A stretch of 64,000 nt of DNA from Frondihabitans sp. 762G35. Lineage in GTDB: Bacteria; Actinomycetota; Actinomycetes; Actinomycetales; Microbacteriaceae. The position numbers were made by a program, and so were the translations under genes. Positions within the stretch are counted from its first letter, which is position 1; each line of letters opens with the position of its first letter. The notes below the pieces were generated by a model, which saw only the letters and a program-made list of their open reading frames with translations, was not told the origin of the DNA and searched no databases. The stretch lies in contig NZ_CP014619.1 of assembly GCF_002074055.1 (NCBI RefSeq), positions 1,860,001 to 1,924,000 on the forward strand. Reading direction: 5' to 3'. Below, in pieces: positions 35,218 through 45,553 of this stretch.

Positions 35218-35223
35218 AGGGTA
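35218..35223 (-). promoter_or_regulatory. Leaderless -10 for the GT87-type operon
   Basis: TACCCT on the minus strand, 7 bases before ATG 35210. Confidence 0.5.
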
Positions 35224-35274
35224 CCGGGCCCCTCCGGGCGACCGGCCCGGCGGGTGGATCCGGCGGGCGGATCC

Positions 35275-36099
35275 TCAGGCGTCGGCGAGGAGGGCCGCGA
35301 TCGTCGCGGGGACGCGGTCGACGAGGCCGAGCACGGTGAGGGGTCCCCCGCCGCTCGCCCGGGACGCCGCCAGGCCGTGGACGACGGCCGCGGTGGCCGC
35401 GAGTCGCGCCAGAGCGCCCTCGTCGGCGTCGATCGCGTCGGCGTGCGTCGCGACGAGTGCTCCGAGGATGCCGCCGAGGGCGTCTCCGGCCCCGGCCGTG
35501 GCCAGCCACGAGGGCGCGCTGGCGGCGACGAGTCGGACGCCGTTCGGCGAGGCGACGTAGGTGCTGTGGCCCTTGAGCAGGACGGTGGCGCCCCAGGTCT
35601 CCGCCGCCTCGATCGCGGCCGCCGCAGGATCGGCGGCGATGTCGTCGACCGTCCGACCGGTGGCCTTCGCGAGCTCGCGGAAGTGCGGGGTGACGACGAC
35701 GGGGGCATCGGTCCGGTCGCGGAGGGAGAGGGCGCCGGCGTCGAGCACGAGCGGGACTCCCGACGCGGCCGCCTGCCGGAAGCGCTCCGTCGTCACGCCG
35801 TCGAGGGTGTCCGGGTCGATGCCGGAGCCGAGGAGATACGCCTGCACGCGCCCCGGGCTGGTCACGGCCTCCGGACGTCGCTGCAGGACGAACGACGCCG
35901 CCCGCTCCGGCCCGAGGTAGCGGAGCATGCCGACGCCCGTGTGGAGGGCCGCCTCGACGCCGAGCACGGCGGCTCCCGGGTACTGGTCGGAGCCGGTGAC
36001 GACCCCCAGCACGCCGCGGGAGTACTTGTCGTCGTCGTCCCGCGGGACGGCGATCCACGCCGCCGCGTCGCGGGGCGTCCAGGCGGCGTAGTCGGTCAT
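35275..36099 (-). CDS. nnrD: ADP-dependent NAD(P)H-hydrate dehydratase
   Basis: A 274-residue ribokinase-fold enzyme that dehydrates damaged NADHX/NADPHX back to NAD(P)H using ADP. Diagnostic segments are SRGVLGVVTGSDQYPGAAVLG near 27-47, TPHFRELAKATG, LLKGHSTYVASPNG, and the catalytic ATAGAGDALGGILGALVA with the Asp base. The usual fused NAD(P)HX epimerase domain (NnrE) is absent, so this is the stand-alone dehydratase. It is leaderless: TATCGT lies 6 bases before the ATG. It is a metabolite-repair housekeeping gene. Confidence 0.93.
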   Translation of the reverse strand: MTDYAAWTPRDAAAWIAVPRDDDDKYSRGVLGVVTGSDQYPGAAVLGVEAALHTGVGMLRYLGPERAASFVLQRRPEAVTSPGRVQAYLLGSGIDPDTLDGVTTERFRQAAASGVPLVLDAGALSLRDRTDAPVVVTPHFRELAKATGRTVDDIAADPAAAAIEAAETWGATVLLKGHSTYVASPNGVRLVAASAPSWLATAGAGDALGGILGALVATHADAIDADEGALARLAATAAVVHGLAASRASGGGPLTVLGLVDRVPATIAALLADA

Positions 36100-36105
36100 G
36101 CCCTC

Positions 36106-36111
36106 ACGATA
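36106..36111 (-). promoter_or_regulatory. Leaderless -10 for nnrD
   Basis: TATCGT on the minus strand, 6 bases before ATG 36099. Confidence 0.5.
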
Positions 36112-36214
36112 GGCCCGCCGACGCGGGGCGCACCTCGGAATGATCTCGGGAGCCGGGTGTTGGGTCGAGAGGTCCCATGCCCGATCCCTCGACAGGAAGG
36201 CGGTTCACCTCCTC

Positions 36215-37294
36215 GTGACCTCGCAGCTCTTCTCCCCCATCACCCTCCGCGGAGTGACGTTCCGCAACCGGCTCTGGGTGCCGGCCATGTGCCAGTACTC
36301 CGCCGAGAAGCGCGACGGCGTGCCCACCGCGTGGCACCTCGTCCACCTCGGTTCCTTCGCCCGCGGGGGCGCCGGCGCCATCGTCACCGAGGCCGCGGCC
36401 GTCGTGCCGGAGGGCCGCATCTCCCCCCAGGACCTCGGCATCTGGAACGACGCCCAGCGCGACGCGTTCCGCCCCATCGTCGACTTCGTCCACTCGCAGG
36501 GCGCGAAGATCGGCGTCCAGCTCGCCCACGCGGGCCGCAAGGCGTCGACCCCGCGCACCTGGGAGGAGCAGGTCGGCACCCTCGACGAGGCCCACCACGG
36601 CTGGCCGACCGTGGGCCCCTCCGCCGTCGCCTTCGACGGCTACGACGTCCCGCGCGCCCTCTCGGCCGACGAGGTCCGCGCCGTCATCGACGCCTTCGTC
36701 GCAGCGGCCGTCCGCTCGCGCGACGCCGGCTTCGACTTCGTCGAGTTGCACGCCGCCCACGGGTACCTCCTGCACCAGTTCCTGTCGCCGCTCAGCAACG
36801 AGCGCACCGACGAGTACGGCGGCTCCCTCGAGAACCGCGCCCGGCCCGTCCTCGAGATCGTGAAGGGCATCCGCGCCACGCTCGGCGAGGACTTCCCGAT
36901 CCTCGTCCGCTTCTCCGCCACCGACTGGCTCGAGGGCGCCTGGGACGAGCACGACACCGCCCGGGTCGCGAGCTGGGCGAAGGAGGCCGGTGCCGACCTC
37001 TTCGACATCTCCTCCGGGGGCAACGCCGCGGCGAAGATCCCCGTCGGCCTCGGCTACCAGGTGCCGCTCGCCGAGTCCGTCCGTCGCGAGGGCGACGTCG
37101 AGACCGGGGCCGTCGGCCTCATCGTCGGCGCCCAGCAGGCCGAGGAGATCGTCTCGTCCGGTCGGTCGGACGTCGTGTTCGTCGGCCGCGAGTTCCTCCG
37201 CGACCCGCACTTCGCCCTCCGTGCGGCGTTCGAGCTGGGCGTCGAGCTCGACTACTTCCCGCAGCAGTACCACCGGGCGCCGTTCCACGCCTGA
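36215..37294 (+). CDS. Old Yellow Enzyme-family NADH:flavin oxidoreductase (YqjM-like)
   Basis: A 359-residue FMN-dependent ene-reductase. It has PAMCQYSAEKRDGVPTAWHLVHLGSFA, where the Cys (near residue 25) is the redox-tuning residue of YqjM/thermophilic-like OYEs, and VQLAHAGRKAS. The substrate-binding His pair is in ELHAAHGYLLHQFLSPLSNERTDEYGGSLENRAR. The C-terminal VFVGREFLRDPHFALRAA is the FMN phosphate site. These enzymes reduce activated double bonds of enones and maleimides, often in detoxification. I chose GTG 36215; an upstream ATG at 36140 would add residues without homology. It ends just before a strong terminator. Confidence 0.92.
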   Translation: MTSQLFSPITLRGVTFRNRLWVPAMCQYSAEKRDGVPTAWHLVHLGSFARGGAGAIVTEAAAVVPEGRISPQDLGIWNDAQRDAFRPIVDFVHSQGAKIGVQLAHAGRKASTPRTWEEQVGTLDEAHHGWPTVGPSAVAFDGYDVPRALSADEVRAVIDAFVAAAVRSRDAGFDFVELHAAHGYLLHQFLSPLSNERTDEYGGSLENRARPVLEIVKGIRATLGEDFPILVRFSATDWLEGAWDEHDTARVASWAKEAGADLFDISSGGNAAAKIPVGLGYQVPLAESVRREGDVETGAVGLIVGAQQAEEIVSSGRSDVVFVGREFLRDPHFALRAAFELGVELDYFPQQYHRAPFHA

Positions 37295-37333
37295 CGACCG
37301 TCGGCCGGGCGGCGGCGACGCCGGACGGTGAGA

Positions 37334-37374
37334 CGCAGGATGCCCGGGGCGAGGTCGGCCCCGGGCATCCTGCG
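37334..37374. terminator. 17-bp bidirectional terminator stem made of two inverted 12-mers
   Basis: 37334-37350 pairs perfectly with 37358-37374 around the loop GAGGTCG. Each arm contains one copy of the recurring 12-mer GCAGGATGCCCG, in opposite orientation. It lies between the convergent OYE and CorC/HlyC genes and could terminate both. Confidence 0.8.
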
Positions 37375-37436
37375 CGTCGTCACGGTGCCAGCGTCGTCAC
37401 GGTGTCAGCGTCGTCACGGTGTCAGCGTCGTCACGG
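37374..37436. repeat. 17-bp tandem repeat (3 full copies plus 12 bp) at a stop codon
   Basis: Units 37374-37390, 37391-37407 and 37408-37424 share the sequence GCGTCGTCACGGTGYCA, followed by a 12-bp partial copy. The partial copy includes the TGA (minus strand, 37431-37433) of the CorC/HlyC gene. This looks like slippage duplication of a gene end. Confidence 0.85.
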
Positions 37437-38471
37437 CCGCCGGGTCGTGGCGTCCTGCACCTCGCCGACGAGCTCCTCGATGATGTCCTCCAGGAAGAGC
37501 ACGCCTCGCGTGGTGCCGTCCGCGTCGAACGAGCGGGCCACGTGGATCCCGGCCCGTCGCATGGTGGCGAGGGCGTCCTCCAGCTCGGTGCCCTCGTAGA
37601 TCGAGATGAGCTGGCGGATCCGCTTCGGCGGCACCGGGTCGAAGAACTCGTCCGCGTCGATGTCGAGGACGTCCTTCAGGTGGAGGTACCCCGTCGGTTC
37701 GCCCCGGTCGTCGACGAGGACGTACCGGGAGAAGCCGCGCTGGGCGACCGCCCGTTCGACCTCCGCCGGCGTCGCGGCCTCCGACAGCGTCACGAGACCG
37801 TCCATCGTCACGGCGATGTCGAGCACGCGCTTCTCGGTGAACTCGAACGCCGCTCGGAGGGTGCCCGTCGTGTCCATCAGAACGCCCTCGCGCTGGGACT
37901 GCGCCACGATCGTCTGCACCTCCTCGACCGTGAAGGCGCTCGTCGCCTCCGACTTCGGCTCCACCCGGAAGGCCTTGAGCACGAGGTTGGTCAGCCAGTT
38001 GAGCGTGACGATGACGACGCGGAACACGCGAGCGACGAACACCAGGGGCGGGGCCAGCAGCAGCGCCGCCCGATCCGGCACCGAGAACGAGAGGTTCTTC
38101 GGCACCATCTCGCCGAACACGACGTGGAGGAACGACACCAGCAGCAGCGTGATGACGAAACCGACCGTGTCGATCACCTCGGTGGTCCAGCCCGTGAGGC
38201 CCAGGGGGCCCGCGAGGAGATGGTGGATCGAGGGTTCGGAGACGTTCAGGATCAGCAGCGAGCAGACCGTGATGCCGAGCTGGCTCGTCGCCAGCATGAG
38301 CGTCGCGTGCTCCATCGCGTAGAGGGTCGTCTTGGCGGCGCGGTTGCCCGCCTCCGCCTTCGGCTCGATCGACGACCGTCGGGCCGAGATGACGGCGAAC
38401 TCCGCGCCGACGAAGAAGGCGTTGCCGATCAGGAGCACGACCAGCCAGACGATTCCCCACCAGTCGCTCAT
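37431..38471 (-). CDS. CNNM/CorC/HlyC-family membrane protein (DUF21-CBS)
   Basis: A 346-residue protein with an N-terminal DUF21/CNNM transmembrane domain of four helices (residues 1-150, FFVGAEFAVISARRSSIEPKAEAG; FLHVVFGEMVPKNLSFS). A paired CBS domain follows (about 200-335, [50 protein letters not shown]). It lacks the C-terminal CorC_HlyC transporter-associated domain present in its neighbour. Family members export or sense Mg2+ and some affect stress resistance; the old hemolysin name is misleading. The ATG overlaps the upstream paralogue stop (ATGA). Confidence 0.9.
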   Translation of the reverse strand: MSDWWGIVWLVVLLIGNAFFVGAEFAVISARRSSIEPKAEAGNRAAKTTLYAMEHATLMLATSQLGITVCSLLILNVSEPSIHHLLAGPLGLTGWTTEVIDTVGFVITLLLVSFLHVVFGEMVPKNLSFSVPDRAALLLAPPLVFVARVFRVVIVTLNWLTNLVLKAFRVEPKSEATSAFTVEEVQTIVAQSQREGVLMDTTGTLRAAFEFTEKRVLDIAVTMDGLVTLSEAATPAEVERAVAQRGFSRYVLVDDRGEPTGYLHLKDVLDIDADEFFDPVPPKRIRQLISIYEGTELEDALATMRRAGIHVARSFDADGTTRGVLFLEDIIEELVGEVQDATTRRP

Positions 38472-39814
38472 CGGCCCGCCTCCTGCGTGGTCGGGACCGC
38501 AGGAGCCTCGGCCCGCGTCTCGTCGACGGTCGGCGTGTACCGGATCCGGTCGATCCTCCGGCCCTCCAGCCGCTCGACGCGGAACGCTCCCTCGGCGGCC
38601 TCGACGACGTCGCCGATCCGCGGGAGGTGGCCCAGCTCGCTCATGAGCCAGCCGCCCACCGTCTCGTAGGGGCCCTCGTCGGGAACCCGGACCCCGGCGC
38701 GCTCGAGGAGCTCGTCGGGGCGCAGGAGGCCGGGGAAGGTCAGCCAGTCTCGGGAGCGCACCACGTCGACGCGGCTCCGGTCGTGCTCGTCGGACACCTC
38801 GCCCACGAGCTCCTCGATGAGGTCTTCGAGGGTGACGACTCCGGCGGTCCCGCCGTACTCGTCGACGACGACGGCCATCTGGTAGCCCTTGCCGCGCACC
38901 TCGCTCAGGAGGTTGTCGAGCTTCATCGTCTCCGGCACCCGGATCGCCTCCGTCTGGAGGGCCGACACCGGGACGTCTCTCCGCTTCTCGCGCGGCACCG
39001 AGACGGCCTGCTTGACGTGGACGAGGCCCACGATGTCGTCGATGTCGTCGTCGGTCACGGGGAAGCGCGAGTAGCCCGTGCGGCGGGCGCGCTCGAGCAC
39101 CGTCTCCGCGGAGTCGGTGCGCGAGACGCTCGTGACGCGCGGACGCGGGGTCATCACGTCGGACGCCGTGTGGTCGCTGAACACGAGCGTGCGCGCGAGG
39201 AGCGTCGCCGTGTCGAGGTCGAGGCTGCCCTCGAACGCCGAGCGGCGGACGAGGCTCGAGAGCTCCTCCGCCGTGCGGGCGCCGGAGAGCTCCTCCTTCG
39301 GCTCGATGCCGATGGAACGGAGCACGACGTTCGCCGTGCCGTTGAGGAGGGCGACGGCCGGGCGGAAGACCCGCGTGAACCCGACCTGGAAGGGCATGAC
39401 GAGCTTCGCGGTCGCCAGCGGGAGCGCCAGCGCGAAGTTCTTGGGGACGAGTTCGCCGATGATCATCGACAGGAGCGTCGCGAAGACGATCGACACGATC
39501 GGTGCGACGACGTCGACGACCACGAGCGAGACGCCGGCCGAGCGGAAGGGATCCTCGATCAGGGTCGAGATCGCCGGCTCCATCGTGTACCCGGTGAGAA
39601 GCGTGGTGAGCGTGATCCCCAGCTGCGCGCTCGAGAGGTGGGTCGACGTGACCTTGAGGGCGCCGATGGTGGTGCCGAGGCGCTTCTCACCCCGGTTCTG
39701 GCGCGCCTCCAGGTCGGCGCGATCGAGGTTGACGAGCGAGAACTCGCTGGCCACGAAGAGGCCCGTCCCGATGGTCAGGACGAGGCCGAGACCGAGCAGG
39801 ATCCATTCGTTCAC
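38468..39814 (-). CDS. CNNM/CorC/HlyC-family membrane protein with CorC_HlyC C-terminal domain
   Basis: A 448-residue paralogue and operon partner of the next gene. The DUF21 membrane domain (residues 1-190) contains [26 protein letters not shown] and [20 protein letters not shown] pair (about 210-340, [56 protein letters not shown]) and a C-terminal CorC_HlyC domain (about 350-430) follow. This is the full-length architecture seen for Mg2+/Co2+ efflux accessory proteins. Two tandem non-identical copies are common in actinobacteria and may form a heterodimer. The 228 bases upstream hold a possible TAAGAT -10 at 39973-39978. Confidence 0.9.
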   Translation of the reverse strand: MNEWILLGLGLVLTIGTGLFVASEFSLVNLDRADLEARQNRGEKRLGTTIGALKVTSTHLSSAQLGITLTTLLTGYTMEPAISTLIEDPFRSAGVSLVVVDVVAPIVSIVFATLLSMIIGELVPKNFALALPLATAKLVMPFQVGFTRVFRPAVALLNGTANVVLRSIGIEPKEELSGARTAEELSSLVRRSAFEGSLDLDTATLLARTLVFSDHTASDVMTPRPRVTSVSRTDSAETVLERARRTGYSRFPVTDDDIDDIVGLVHVKQAVSVPREKRRDVPVSALQTEAIRVPETMKLDNLLSEVRGKGYQMAVVVDEYGGTAGVVTLEDLIEELVGEVSDEHDRSRVDVVRSRDWLTFPGLLRPDELLERAGVRVPDEGPYETVGGWLMSELGHLPRIGDVVEAAEGAFRVERLEGRRIDRIRYTPTVDETRAEAPAVPTTQEAGR

Positions 39815-40042
39815 GACGAGGCCTCCCGCTCGGCGGGCCTATGGTGCGAGGGTCCGTCGAGGGCGGAGGAGCCGTCCTCGGACGAGTCGAGGGGCGTCGT
39901 GGTCGGCGACGCCGCGGTGTGTTGACAAGAGGGCTCTGACGTACGAGACGGAGGGTCATCCATAATCCGTCGATCTTAGCCGACCCTAACCGGGTCGACC
40001 CCGGGCATCCTGCGCCTCTCAGCGACCACGCAGGAGGAGTCG

Positions 40043-41482
40043 TCACCAGGAGACGGGGAGCGCTTTGCCCTCCTCGTAGCCCGCCGCGGACTGGATGCCC
40101 ACGAGCGCGCGCTCGGCGAACTCCTCGCGGGTCCGTGCCCCGGCGTAGGTGAAGGAGCTGCGGACGCCGGAGGTGATCATGTCGAGGAGATCCTCGACCG
40201 AGGGCCGCTGGGGATCGAGGTAGATGCGCGACGACGAGATGCCCTCCGCGAACAGCGTCTTGCGGGCCAGCTCGTAGGGGTCGAGGCGTTCGAAGCGGCT
40301 CTGCACCGCCTTCGTCGAGGCCATGCCCCAGCTCTCCTTGAACACCCTTCCGGACTCGTCCGCGTCCAGCTCCCCCGGCGCCTCGATGGTGCCCGCGAAC
40401 CACGAGCCGATCATGACCGAGGCGGCCCCCGCCGCCAGGGCGAGGGCGACGTCGCGCGGGTAGCGGACCCCTCCGTCGGCCCAGACGTGGGCGCCGAGGG
40501 CACGGGCCGTCTCGCTGGCCTCGAGCACGGCGGAGAATTGCGGGCGTCCGACGGCGGTCATCATGCGCGTGGTGCACATGGCGCCGGGGCCGACGCCGAC
40601 CTTCACGATGTCGGCGCCCGCGCTCACGAGGTGACGGACGGACTCGGCCGTCACGACGTTGCCGGCCACGATCGGCAGGCCCAGCCCGAGCGCCGCCACC
40701 TCCGCGATGGCGCGGAGCATCGACTCCTGGTGCCCGTGCGCGGTGTCGAGGACGAGCACGTCGACCCCCGCCGCCGCGAGCGCCCTGGCCTTGACCGCGA
40801 CGTCGCCGTTGATCCCGACGGCGGCGGCCACCCGCAGCCTCCCTCCGGCGTCGACGGCGGGCCGGTAGAGGGTCGAGCGGAGGGCGCTCTTCCTGCTGAG
40901 CGTGCCGATCACGTGTCCGTTGTGGAGGACGGGCGCGAAGTCGATGTCCGCGGCCACGAGGAGGTCGAAGGCCGCGCGCGGACCGTCGATGTCGTCGGCG
41001 TCGATCGAGGTGAGCGCGCCGTGGACGAGGTCGCCGAGCAGCGCGTCGCGCGGGGCCGTGGCGAGTCGCGAGGCCGCGATGCACCCCGCGTAGGAGCCGT
41101 CGGAGTCGTGCAGCACTATGCCCTGGCCGTCGACCGGCGGGAGCTTCGCGAGCGCGTCGGCGACGGTGTCGTGCGGCGCCATCGCGTAGGGCGTGTCGAA
41201 GCCGACCGGCTGCGCCTTCACCCAGCGGATCGCGCCGTCGAGATCCTGCAGGTGCATGTCCTGGGGAAGCACCCCGAGGCCGCCGCGACGAGCGAGGGTG
41301 GCGGCGAGACGCGGGCCCGTGACGGAGTTCATGTTGGCCGAGACGAGCGGGATCGTCGCGCCCGTCCCGTCGTTGGGCGCGAGCGACACGTCGAGCCGGC
41401 TCGCCACGGAGGATCGGCTCGGGACGAGGAAGACGTCGGAGTAGGTCAGGTCGTGCGTCGGGGTCGTCTCGTAGTACCTCAT
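40043..41482 (-). CDS. guaB1: GuaB1-type IMP dehydrogenase-related protein (probable GMP reductase)
   Basis: A 479-residue IMPDH/GMPR-family barrel: LTYSDVFLVPSRSS at the N-terminus, a CBS insert at about 95-205, the flavin-like phosphate loop, and the catalytic loop VGVGPGAMCTTRMMTAVGRPQ with its Cys. DGGVRYPRDVALALAAGAASVMIGSWFAGT is the second phosphate site. The GuaB1 branch of actinobacteria, long annotated as IMPDH-related, has been shown in mycobacteria to be a GMP reductase, so purine salvage is the likely role. The ATG at 41482 is leaderless (TAGGTT, 7 bases); an upstream TTG frame start overlaps this -10 and is rejected. Confidence 0.88.
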   Translation of the reverse strand: MRYYETTPTHDLTYSDVFLVPSRSSVASRLDVSLAPNDGTGATIPLVSANMNSVTGPRLAATLARRGGLGVLPQDMHLQDLDGAIRWVKAQPVGFDTPYAMAPHDTVADALAKLPPVDGQGIVLHDSDGSYAGCIAASRLATAPRDALLGDLVHGALTSIDADDIDGPRAAFDLLVAADIDFAPVLHNGHVIGTLSRKSALRSTLYRPAVDAGGRLRVAAAVGINGDVAVKARALAAAGVDVLVLDTAHGHQESMLRAIAEVAALGLGLPIVAGNVVTAESVRHLVSAGADIVKVGVGPGAMCTTRMMTAVGRPQFSAVLEASETARALGAHVWADGGVRYPRDVALALAAGAASVMIGSWFAGTIEAPGELDADESGRVFKESWGMASTKAVQSRFERLDPYELARKTLFAEGISSSRIYLDPQRPSVEDLLDMITSGVRSSFTYAGARTREEFAERALVGIQSAAGYEEGKALPVSW

Positions 41483-41489
41483 GCGGATC

Positions 41490-41495
41490 AACCTA
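41490..41495 (-). promoter_or_regulatory. Leaderless -10 for guaB1
   Basis: TAGGTT on the minus strand, 7 bases before ATG 41482. Confidence 0.55.
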
Positions 41496-41648
41496 TTCCT
41501 TCGCGACGCCGGGAACGAGGGGGACGAATCCGTGCCGCGCCTGTGGATGGCCGCTACCCGCGCCAGACGAAGCGATTAGTCTTGACACCTGGCGAGCAGC
41601 GGACGGCTCGCCTCTGATCAACAATCAACGGAGAGTGGGCGATCGGCT

Positions 41649-44600
41649 GTGTCAAGCCACGTGACCGGAACAACCGACGAGGGCGCTGCCGCCGAATTCG
41701 GCGCGAACGAGTGGCTCGTCGACGAGCTGTACGAGCAGTACCTCGTCGACAAGAACTCGGTCGATCGGTCGTGGTGGCCCACCCTCGAGACCTACCGGCA
41801 GTCCGACGCCGGTGGGGCGGGCACCGCAGGAGCCCCGGCTCCCGCCGCGACCGCCCCCGTCCCCTCCTCGCCCGGCGCGCCCGCCGACCAGCCCGGCGTC
41901 TCCGGTGCCGGCTACGCCGCGACTCCTGCCCCCGTCTCTCCTGCCCCCGTCTCTCCGGCCCCCTCCCCCGCCGCGCCCGTCGCGTCGGCTCCCGCCACCC
42001 CGGCTCCCGCCGGCAAGGCGGCTCCCGCGAGCACCTCCGGCCCCGTCGTCGCCGCGCGCACCACCTCCGTCCAGCCGCGCGAGAAACCGATCCCGGCCGA
42101 CGCGCCGACCGCTCCCGCGGCCAAGAAGAAGCCCGACGCCGAGCAGCCGGTCGCCGAGGCCGAGAACGTCGTCCAGCCCCTCCGCGGCATGTCGAAGAGC
42201 CTCGCGACCAACATGGACGCCAGCCTCACCATGCCGACGGCCACCAGCGTGCGGACCGTCCCGGCGAAGCTGATGATCGACAACCGCATCGTCATCAACA
42301 ACCACCTCAAGCGGGCTCGCGGCGGCAAGATCTCCTTCACCCACCTCATCGGCTGGGCGCTCGTCCAGGCGCTGAAGGAGTTCCCCAGCCAGAACGTGTT
42401 CTACGACGTCGTCGACGGCAAGCCCAGCGTCGTGACTCCCGCGCACATCAACCTCGGCCTCGCGATCGACATCCCGAAGCCCGACGGCACCCGTGCGCTC
42501 CTCGTTCCCGGCATCAAGAAGGCCGAGACCCTCACCTTCGCGCAGTTCCTCACCGCTTACGAAGACATCGTCAAGAAGGCCAGGGCCAACAAGCTCACCG
42601 CCGACGACTTCGCCGGCAACACGATCTCCCTCACCAACCCCGGCGGCATCGGGACCGTCCACAGCGTCCCGCGCCTCATGAAGGGCGCCGGGGCGATCAT
42701 CGGTGCGGGTGCCCTCGAGTACCCCGCCGAGTTCCAGGGCTCCTCCGCCAAGACGCTCGTCGAGCTCGGCATCGGCAAGACCATCACGCTGACCTCGACG
42801 TACGACCACCGGGTGATCCAGGGGGCCGGGTCGGGCGAGTTCCTCAAGATCGTGCACGAGATGCTCATCGGCGGTCGCGGCTTCTACGACGACATCTTCG
42901 CCGCGCTCCGCATCCCCTACGCGCCCATCCGCTGGAACTCCGACATCAACGTCAACCTGTCGGAGCGCGTCGGCAAGACGGCCCGCGTGCAGGAGCTCAT
43001 CAACAGCTACCGCGTGCGCGGCCACCTCATGGCCGACATCGACCCGCTCGAGTACCGCCAGCGCACGCACCCCGACCTCGAGATCGAGCGCCACGGGCTG
43101 ACCTTCTGGGATCTCGACCGCGAGTTCGTCACCGGCGGCTTCGGCGGCCGGTCCAGCATGCTCCTGCGCGACATCCTCGGCGTGCTCCGCGACTCCTACT
43201 GCCGCACCATCGGCATCGAGTACATGCACATCCAGGACCCCGCGCAGAGGCGTTGGGTGCAGGAGCACATCGAGGTCCCCTACACGAAGCCGACCCACGA
43301 CGAGCAGATGCGCATCCTGGGCAAGCTCAACGAGGCCGAGGCCTTCGAGACGTTCCTCCAGACGAAGTACGTCGGTCAGAAGCGGTTCAGCCTCGAGGGC
43401 GGCGAGTCCGCCATCGCCCTGCTCGACACCGTCATCCAGGAGGCGGCGGCGTCCGGCCTCCAGGAAGTCGCGATCGGCATGGCCCACCGCGGTCGCCTCA
43501 ACGTGCTCACCAACATCGCGGGCAAGACGTACGGCCAGATCTTCCGCGAGTTCGAGGGCACGCAGGATCCCCGGACCGTCCAGGGCTCGGGAGACGTCAA
43601 GTACCACCTCGGCACCGAGGGCGAGTTCACCTCCGCCGCCGGCAAGACGATCCCCGTCTACATCGCGGCCAACCCCTCGCACCTGGAGGCCGGCGACGGC
43701 GTCCTCGAGGGGATCGTGCGCGCCAAGCAGGACCGCGGAGCCCCGATGAGCTTCGCCGTCCTGCCGATCCTCGTCCACGGCGATGCCGCCATGGCGGGCC
43801 AGGGCGTCGTCGTCGAGACGATGCAGATGTCCCAGCTGCGCGGCTACCGGGTGGGCGGCACGATCCACGTCGTCATCAACAACCAGGTCGGATTCACGAC
43901 CTCGCCCTCCGAGGGGCGCTCGTCGATCTACTCGACCGACGTCGCAAAGACGATCCAGGCTCCGATCTTCCACGTGAACGGCGACGACCCCGAGGCCGTC
44001 GCCCGCGTCGCCGAGCTGGCCTTCGCGTACCGGCAGGAGTTCAAGCGCGACGTCGTCGTCGACCTCATCTGCTACCGCCGCCGCGGGCACAACGAGGGCG
44101 ACGACCCGTCGATGACCCAGCCGCTCATGTACAGCCTGATCGAGGCCAAGCGAAGCGTCCGGACCCTCTACACCGAGGCCCTCGTCGGTCGCGGCGACAT
44201 CACGCAGGAGGAGTACGAGGGCGCCCACCGCGACTTCCAGGACCGCCTCGAGCGCGCCTTCGGCGAGACGCACGCGGCTCAGACCGGCTCGATCCCGGTG
44301 GTCACCGACGACGACAACGCCGTGGCCGACCTCGAGCGTCCCGTCGCGCAGCAGAACGACGACGGAGCGAACCAGGTCTTCGACACGGGCGTCGACCTCA
44401 GCCTCATCCACGCGATCGGCGACTCCTTCGACAACCCGCCCGCCGGCTTCACCGTCCACCCGAAGCTCCAGCAGCTCCTGAAGAAGCGCGTCGAGATGAC
44501 CCGCTCGGGCCAGATCGACTGGGCCTTCGGAGAGCTCCTCGCGCTCGGGACCGTCCTCACGGAGGGCACCCCCGTCCGGCTCGCTGGCCAGGACAGCCGC

Positions 44601-45542
44601 CGCGGCACGTTCGTGCAGCGCCACGCCGTCCTCCACGACCGCGAGAACGACCAGGAGTGGATCCCGCTCCAGAACGTCACCGACGGCCAGGCCAAGCTCT
44701 GGATCTACGACTCCCTGCTGAGCGAGTTCGCGGCGATGGGCTTCGAGTACGGCTACTCGGTCGAGCGCGCCGACGCCCTCGTGCTCTGGGAGGCGCAGTT
44801 CGGCGACTTCGCGAACGGCGCCCAGACGATCGTCGACGAGTTCATCTCGAGTGCCGAGCAGAAGTGGGGCCAGCGCTCCAGCGTCGTGCTCCTGCTCCCC
44901 CACGGCTACGAGGGTCAGGGTCCCGACCACTCCTCGGCTCGTATCGAGCGCTACCTCCAGCTCTGCGCCGAGAACAACATGACGGTCGCCCGGCCCTCGA
45001 CACCGGCGTCGTACTTCCACCTGCTCCGCCGCCAGGCGTACGCGCGACCCCGCCGTCCGCTGATCGTCTTCACGCCGAAGGCCATGCTGCGGCTGCGCGG
45101 TGCCACAAGCGACGTCGAGGCCTTCACGGGCGGCCGTTTCGAGGAGGTGCTCGACTGCACCCGGGTGTCCGATCCCTCGAAGACGAAGCGGATCGTCCTC
45201 CACTCCGGCAAGATCCACTACGACCTGCAGGCCGAGCTCGAGAAGCGCGGCGTCGACCAGAACGACGTGGCTCTCATCCGTCTCGAGCAGCTGTACCCGC
45301 TGCCTCTCGAGCGCATCCGCGAGATCCTGGCGCGCTACTCCGGCGCCGACATCGTGTGGGCGCAGGAGGAGCCGGAGAACCAGGGCGCCTGGCCGTTCAT
45401 CGCCCTGGAGCTCGCGCCTCACCTCGGTGGGCGCTCCGTGAGCGTCGTGTCGCGGCCGGCGTCCGCGTCTCCTGCCGCCGGATCGTCGAAGCGGAGCGCG
45501 GCCGAGCTCGCCGACCTGCTCGATCGGGCGCTCACCCTCTAG
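41649..45542 (+). CDS. kgd: Multifunctional 2-oxoglutarate dehydrogenase/decarboxylase Kgd (E1 with fused E2-like domain)
   Basis: A 1297-residue enzyme with three parts. Residues 1-50 are the E1 N-terminal helix ([27 protein letters not shown]). Residues 52-175 are a long Ala/Pro linker. Residues 180-420 form an E2-type succinyltransferase-like domain ending in [16 protein letters not shown]. From about 430 comes the thiamine-diphosphate E1 core, with AHRGRLNVL, the TPP/Mg motif [14 protein letters not shown]...NNQVGFTT, and [16 protein letters not shown]. There is no lipoyl domain, as in mycobacterial Kgd and corynebacterial OdhA. The product feeds succinyl-CoA, or an alternative semialdehyde, into the TCA cycle. 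In relatives OdhI/GarA regulates it; that gene is not in this window. The start is GTG 41649, and a GGCGAGC/GCTCGCC hairpin (41591-41612) lies in its leader. Confidence 0.96.
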   Translation: MSSHVTGTTDEGAAAEFGANEWLVDELYEQYLVDKNSVDRSWWPTLETYRQSDAGGAGTAGAPAPAATAPVPSSPGAPADQPGVSGAGYAATPAPVSPAPVSPAPSPAAPVASAPATPAPAGKAAPASTSGPVVAARTTSVQPREKPIPADAPTAPAAKKKPDAEQPVAEAENVVQPLRGMSKSLATNMDASLTMPTATSVRTVPAKLMIDNRIVINNHLKRARGGKISFTHLIGWALVQALKEFPSQNVFYDVVDGKPSVVTPAHINLGLAIDIPKPDGTRALLVPGIKKAETLTFAQFLTAYEDIVKKARANKLTADDFAGNTISLTNPGGIGTVHSVPRLMKGAGAIIGAGALEYPAEFQGSSAKTLVELGIGKTITLTSTYDHRVIQGAGSGEFLKIVHEMLIGGRGFYDDIFAALRIPYAPIRWNSDINVNLSERVGKTARVQELINSYRVRGHLMADIDPLEYRQRTHPDLEIERHGLTFWDLDREFVTGGFGGRSSMLLRDILGVLRDSYCRTIGIEYMHIQDPAQRRWVQEHIEVPYTKPTHDEQMRILGKLNEAEAFETFLQTKYVGQKRFSLEGGESAIALLDTVIQEAAASGLQEVAIGMAHRGRLNVLTNIAGKTYGQIFREFEGTQDPRTVQGSGDVKYHLGTEGEFTSAAGKTIPVYIAANPSHLEAGDGVLEGIVRAKQDRGAPMSFAVLPILVHGDAAMAGQGVVVETMQMSQLRGYRVGGTIHVVINNQVGFTTSPSEGRSSIYSTDVAKTIQAPIFHVNGDDPEAVARVAELAFAYRQEFKRDVVVDLICYRRRGHNEGDDPSMTQPLMYSLIEAKRSVRTLYTEALVGRGDITQEEYEGAHRDFQDRLERAFGETHAAQTGSIPVVTDDDNAVADLERPVAQQNDDGANQVFDTGVDLSLIHAIGDSFDNPPAGFTVHPKLQQLLKKRVEMTRSGQIDWAFGELLALGTVLTEGTPVRLAGQDSRRGTFVQRHAVLHDRENDQEWIPLQNVTDGQAKLWIYDSLLSEFAAMGFEYGYSVERADALVLWEAQFGDFANGAQTIVDEFISSAEQKWGQRSSVVLLLPHGYEGQGPDHSSARIERYLQLCAENNMTVARPSTPASYFHLLRRQAYARPRRPLIVFTPKAMLRLRGATSDVEAFTGGRFEEVLDCTRVSDPSKTKRIVLHSGKIHYDLQAELEKRGVDQNDVALIRLEQLYPLPLERIREILARYSGADIVWAQEEPENQGAWPFIALELAPHLGGRSVSVVSRPASASPAAGSSKRSAAELADLLDRALTL

Positions 45543-45553
45543 TCGCACCGGTG

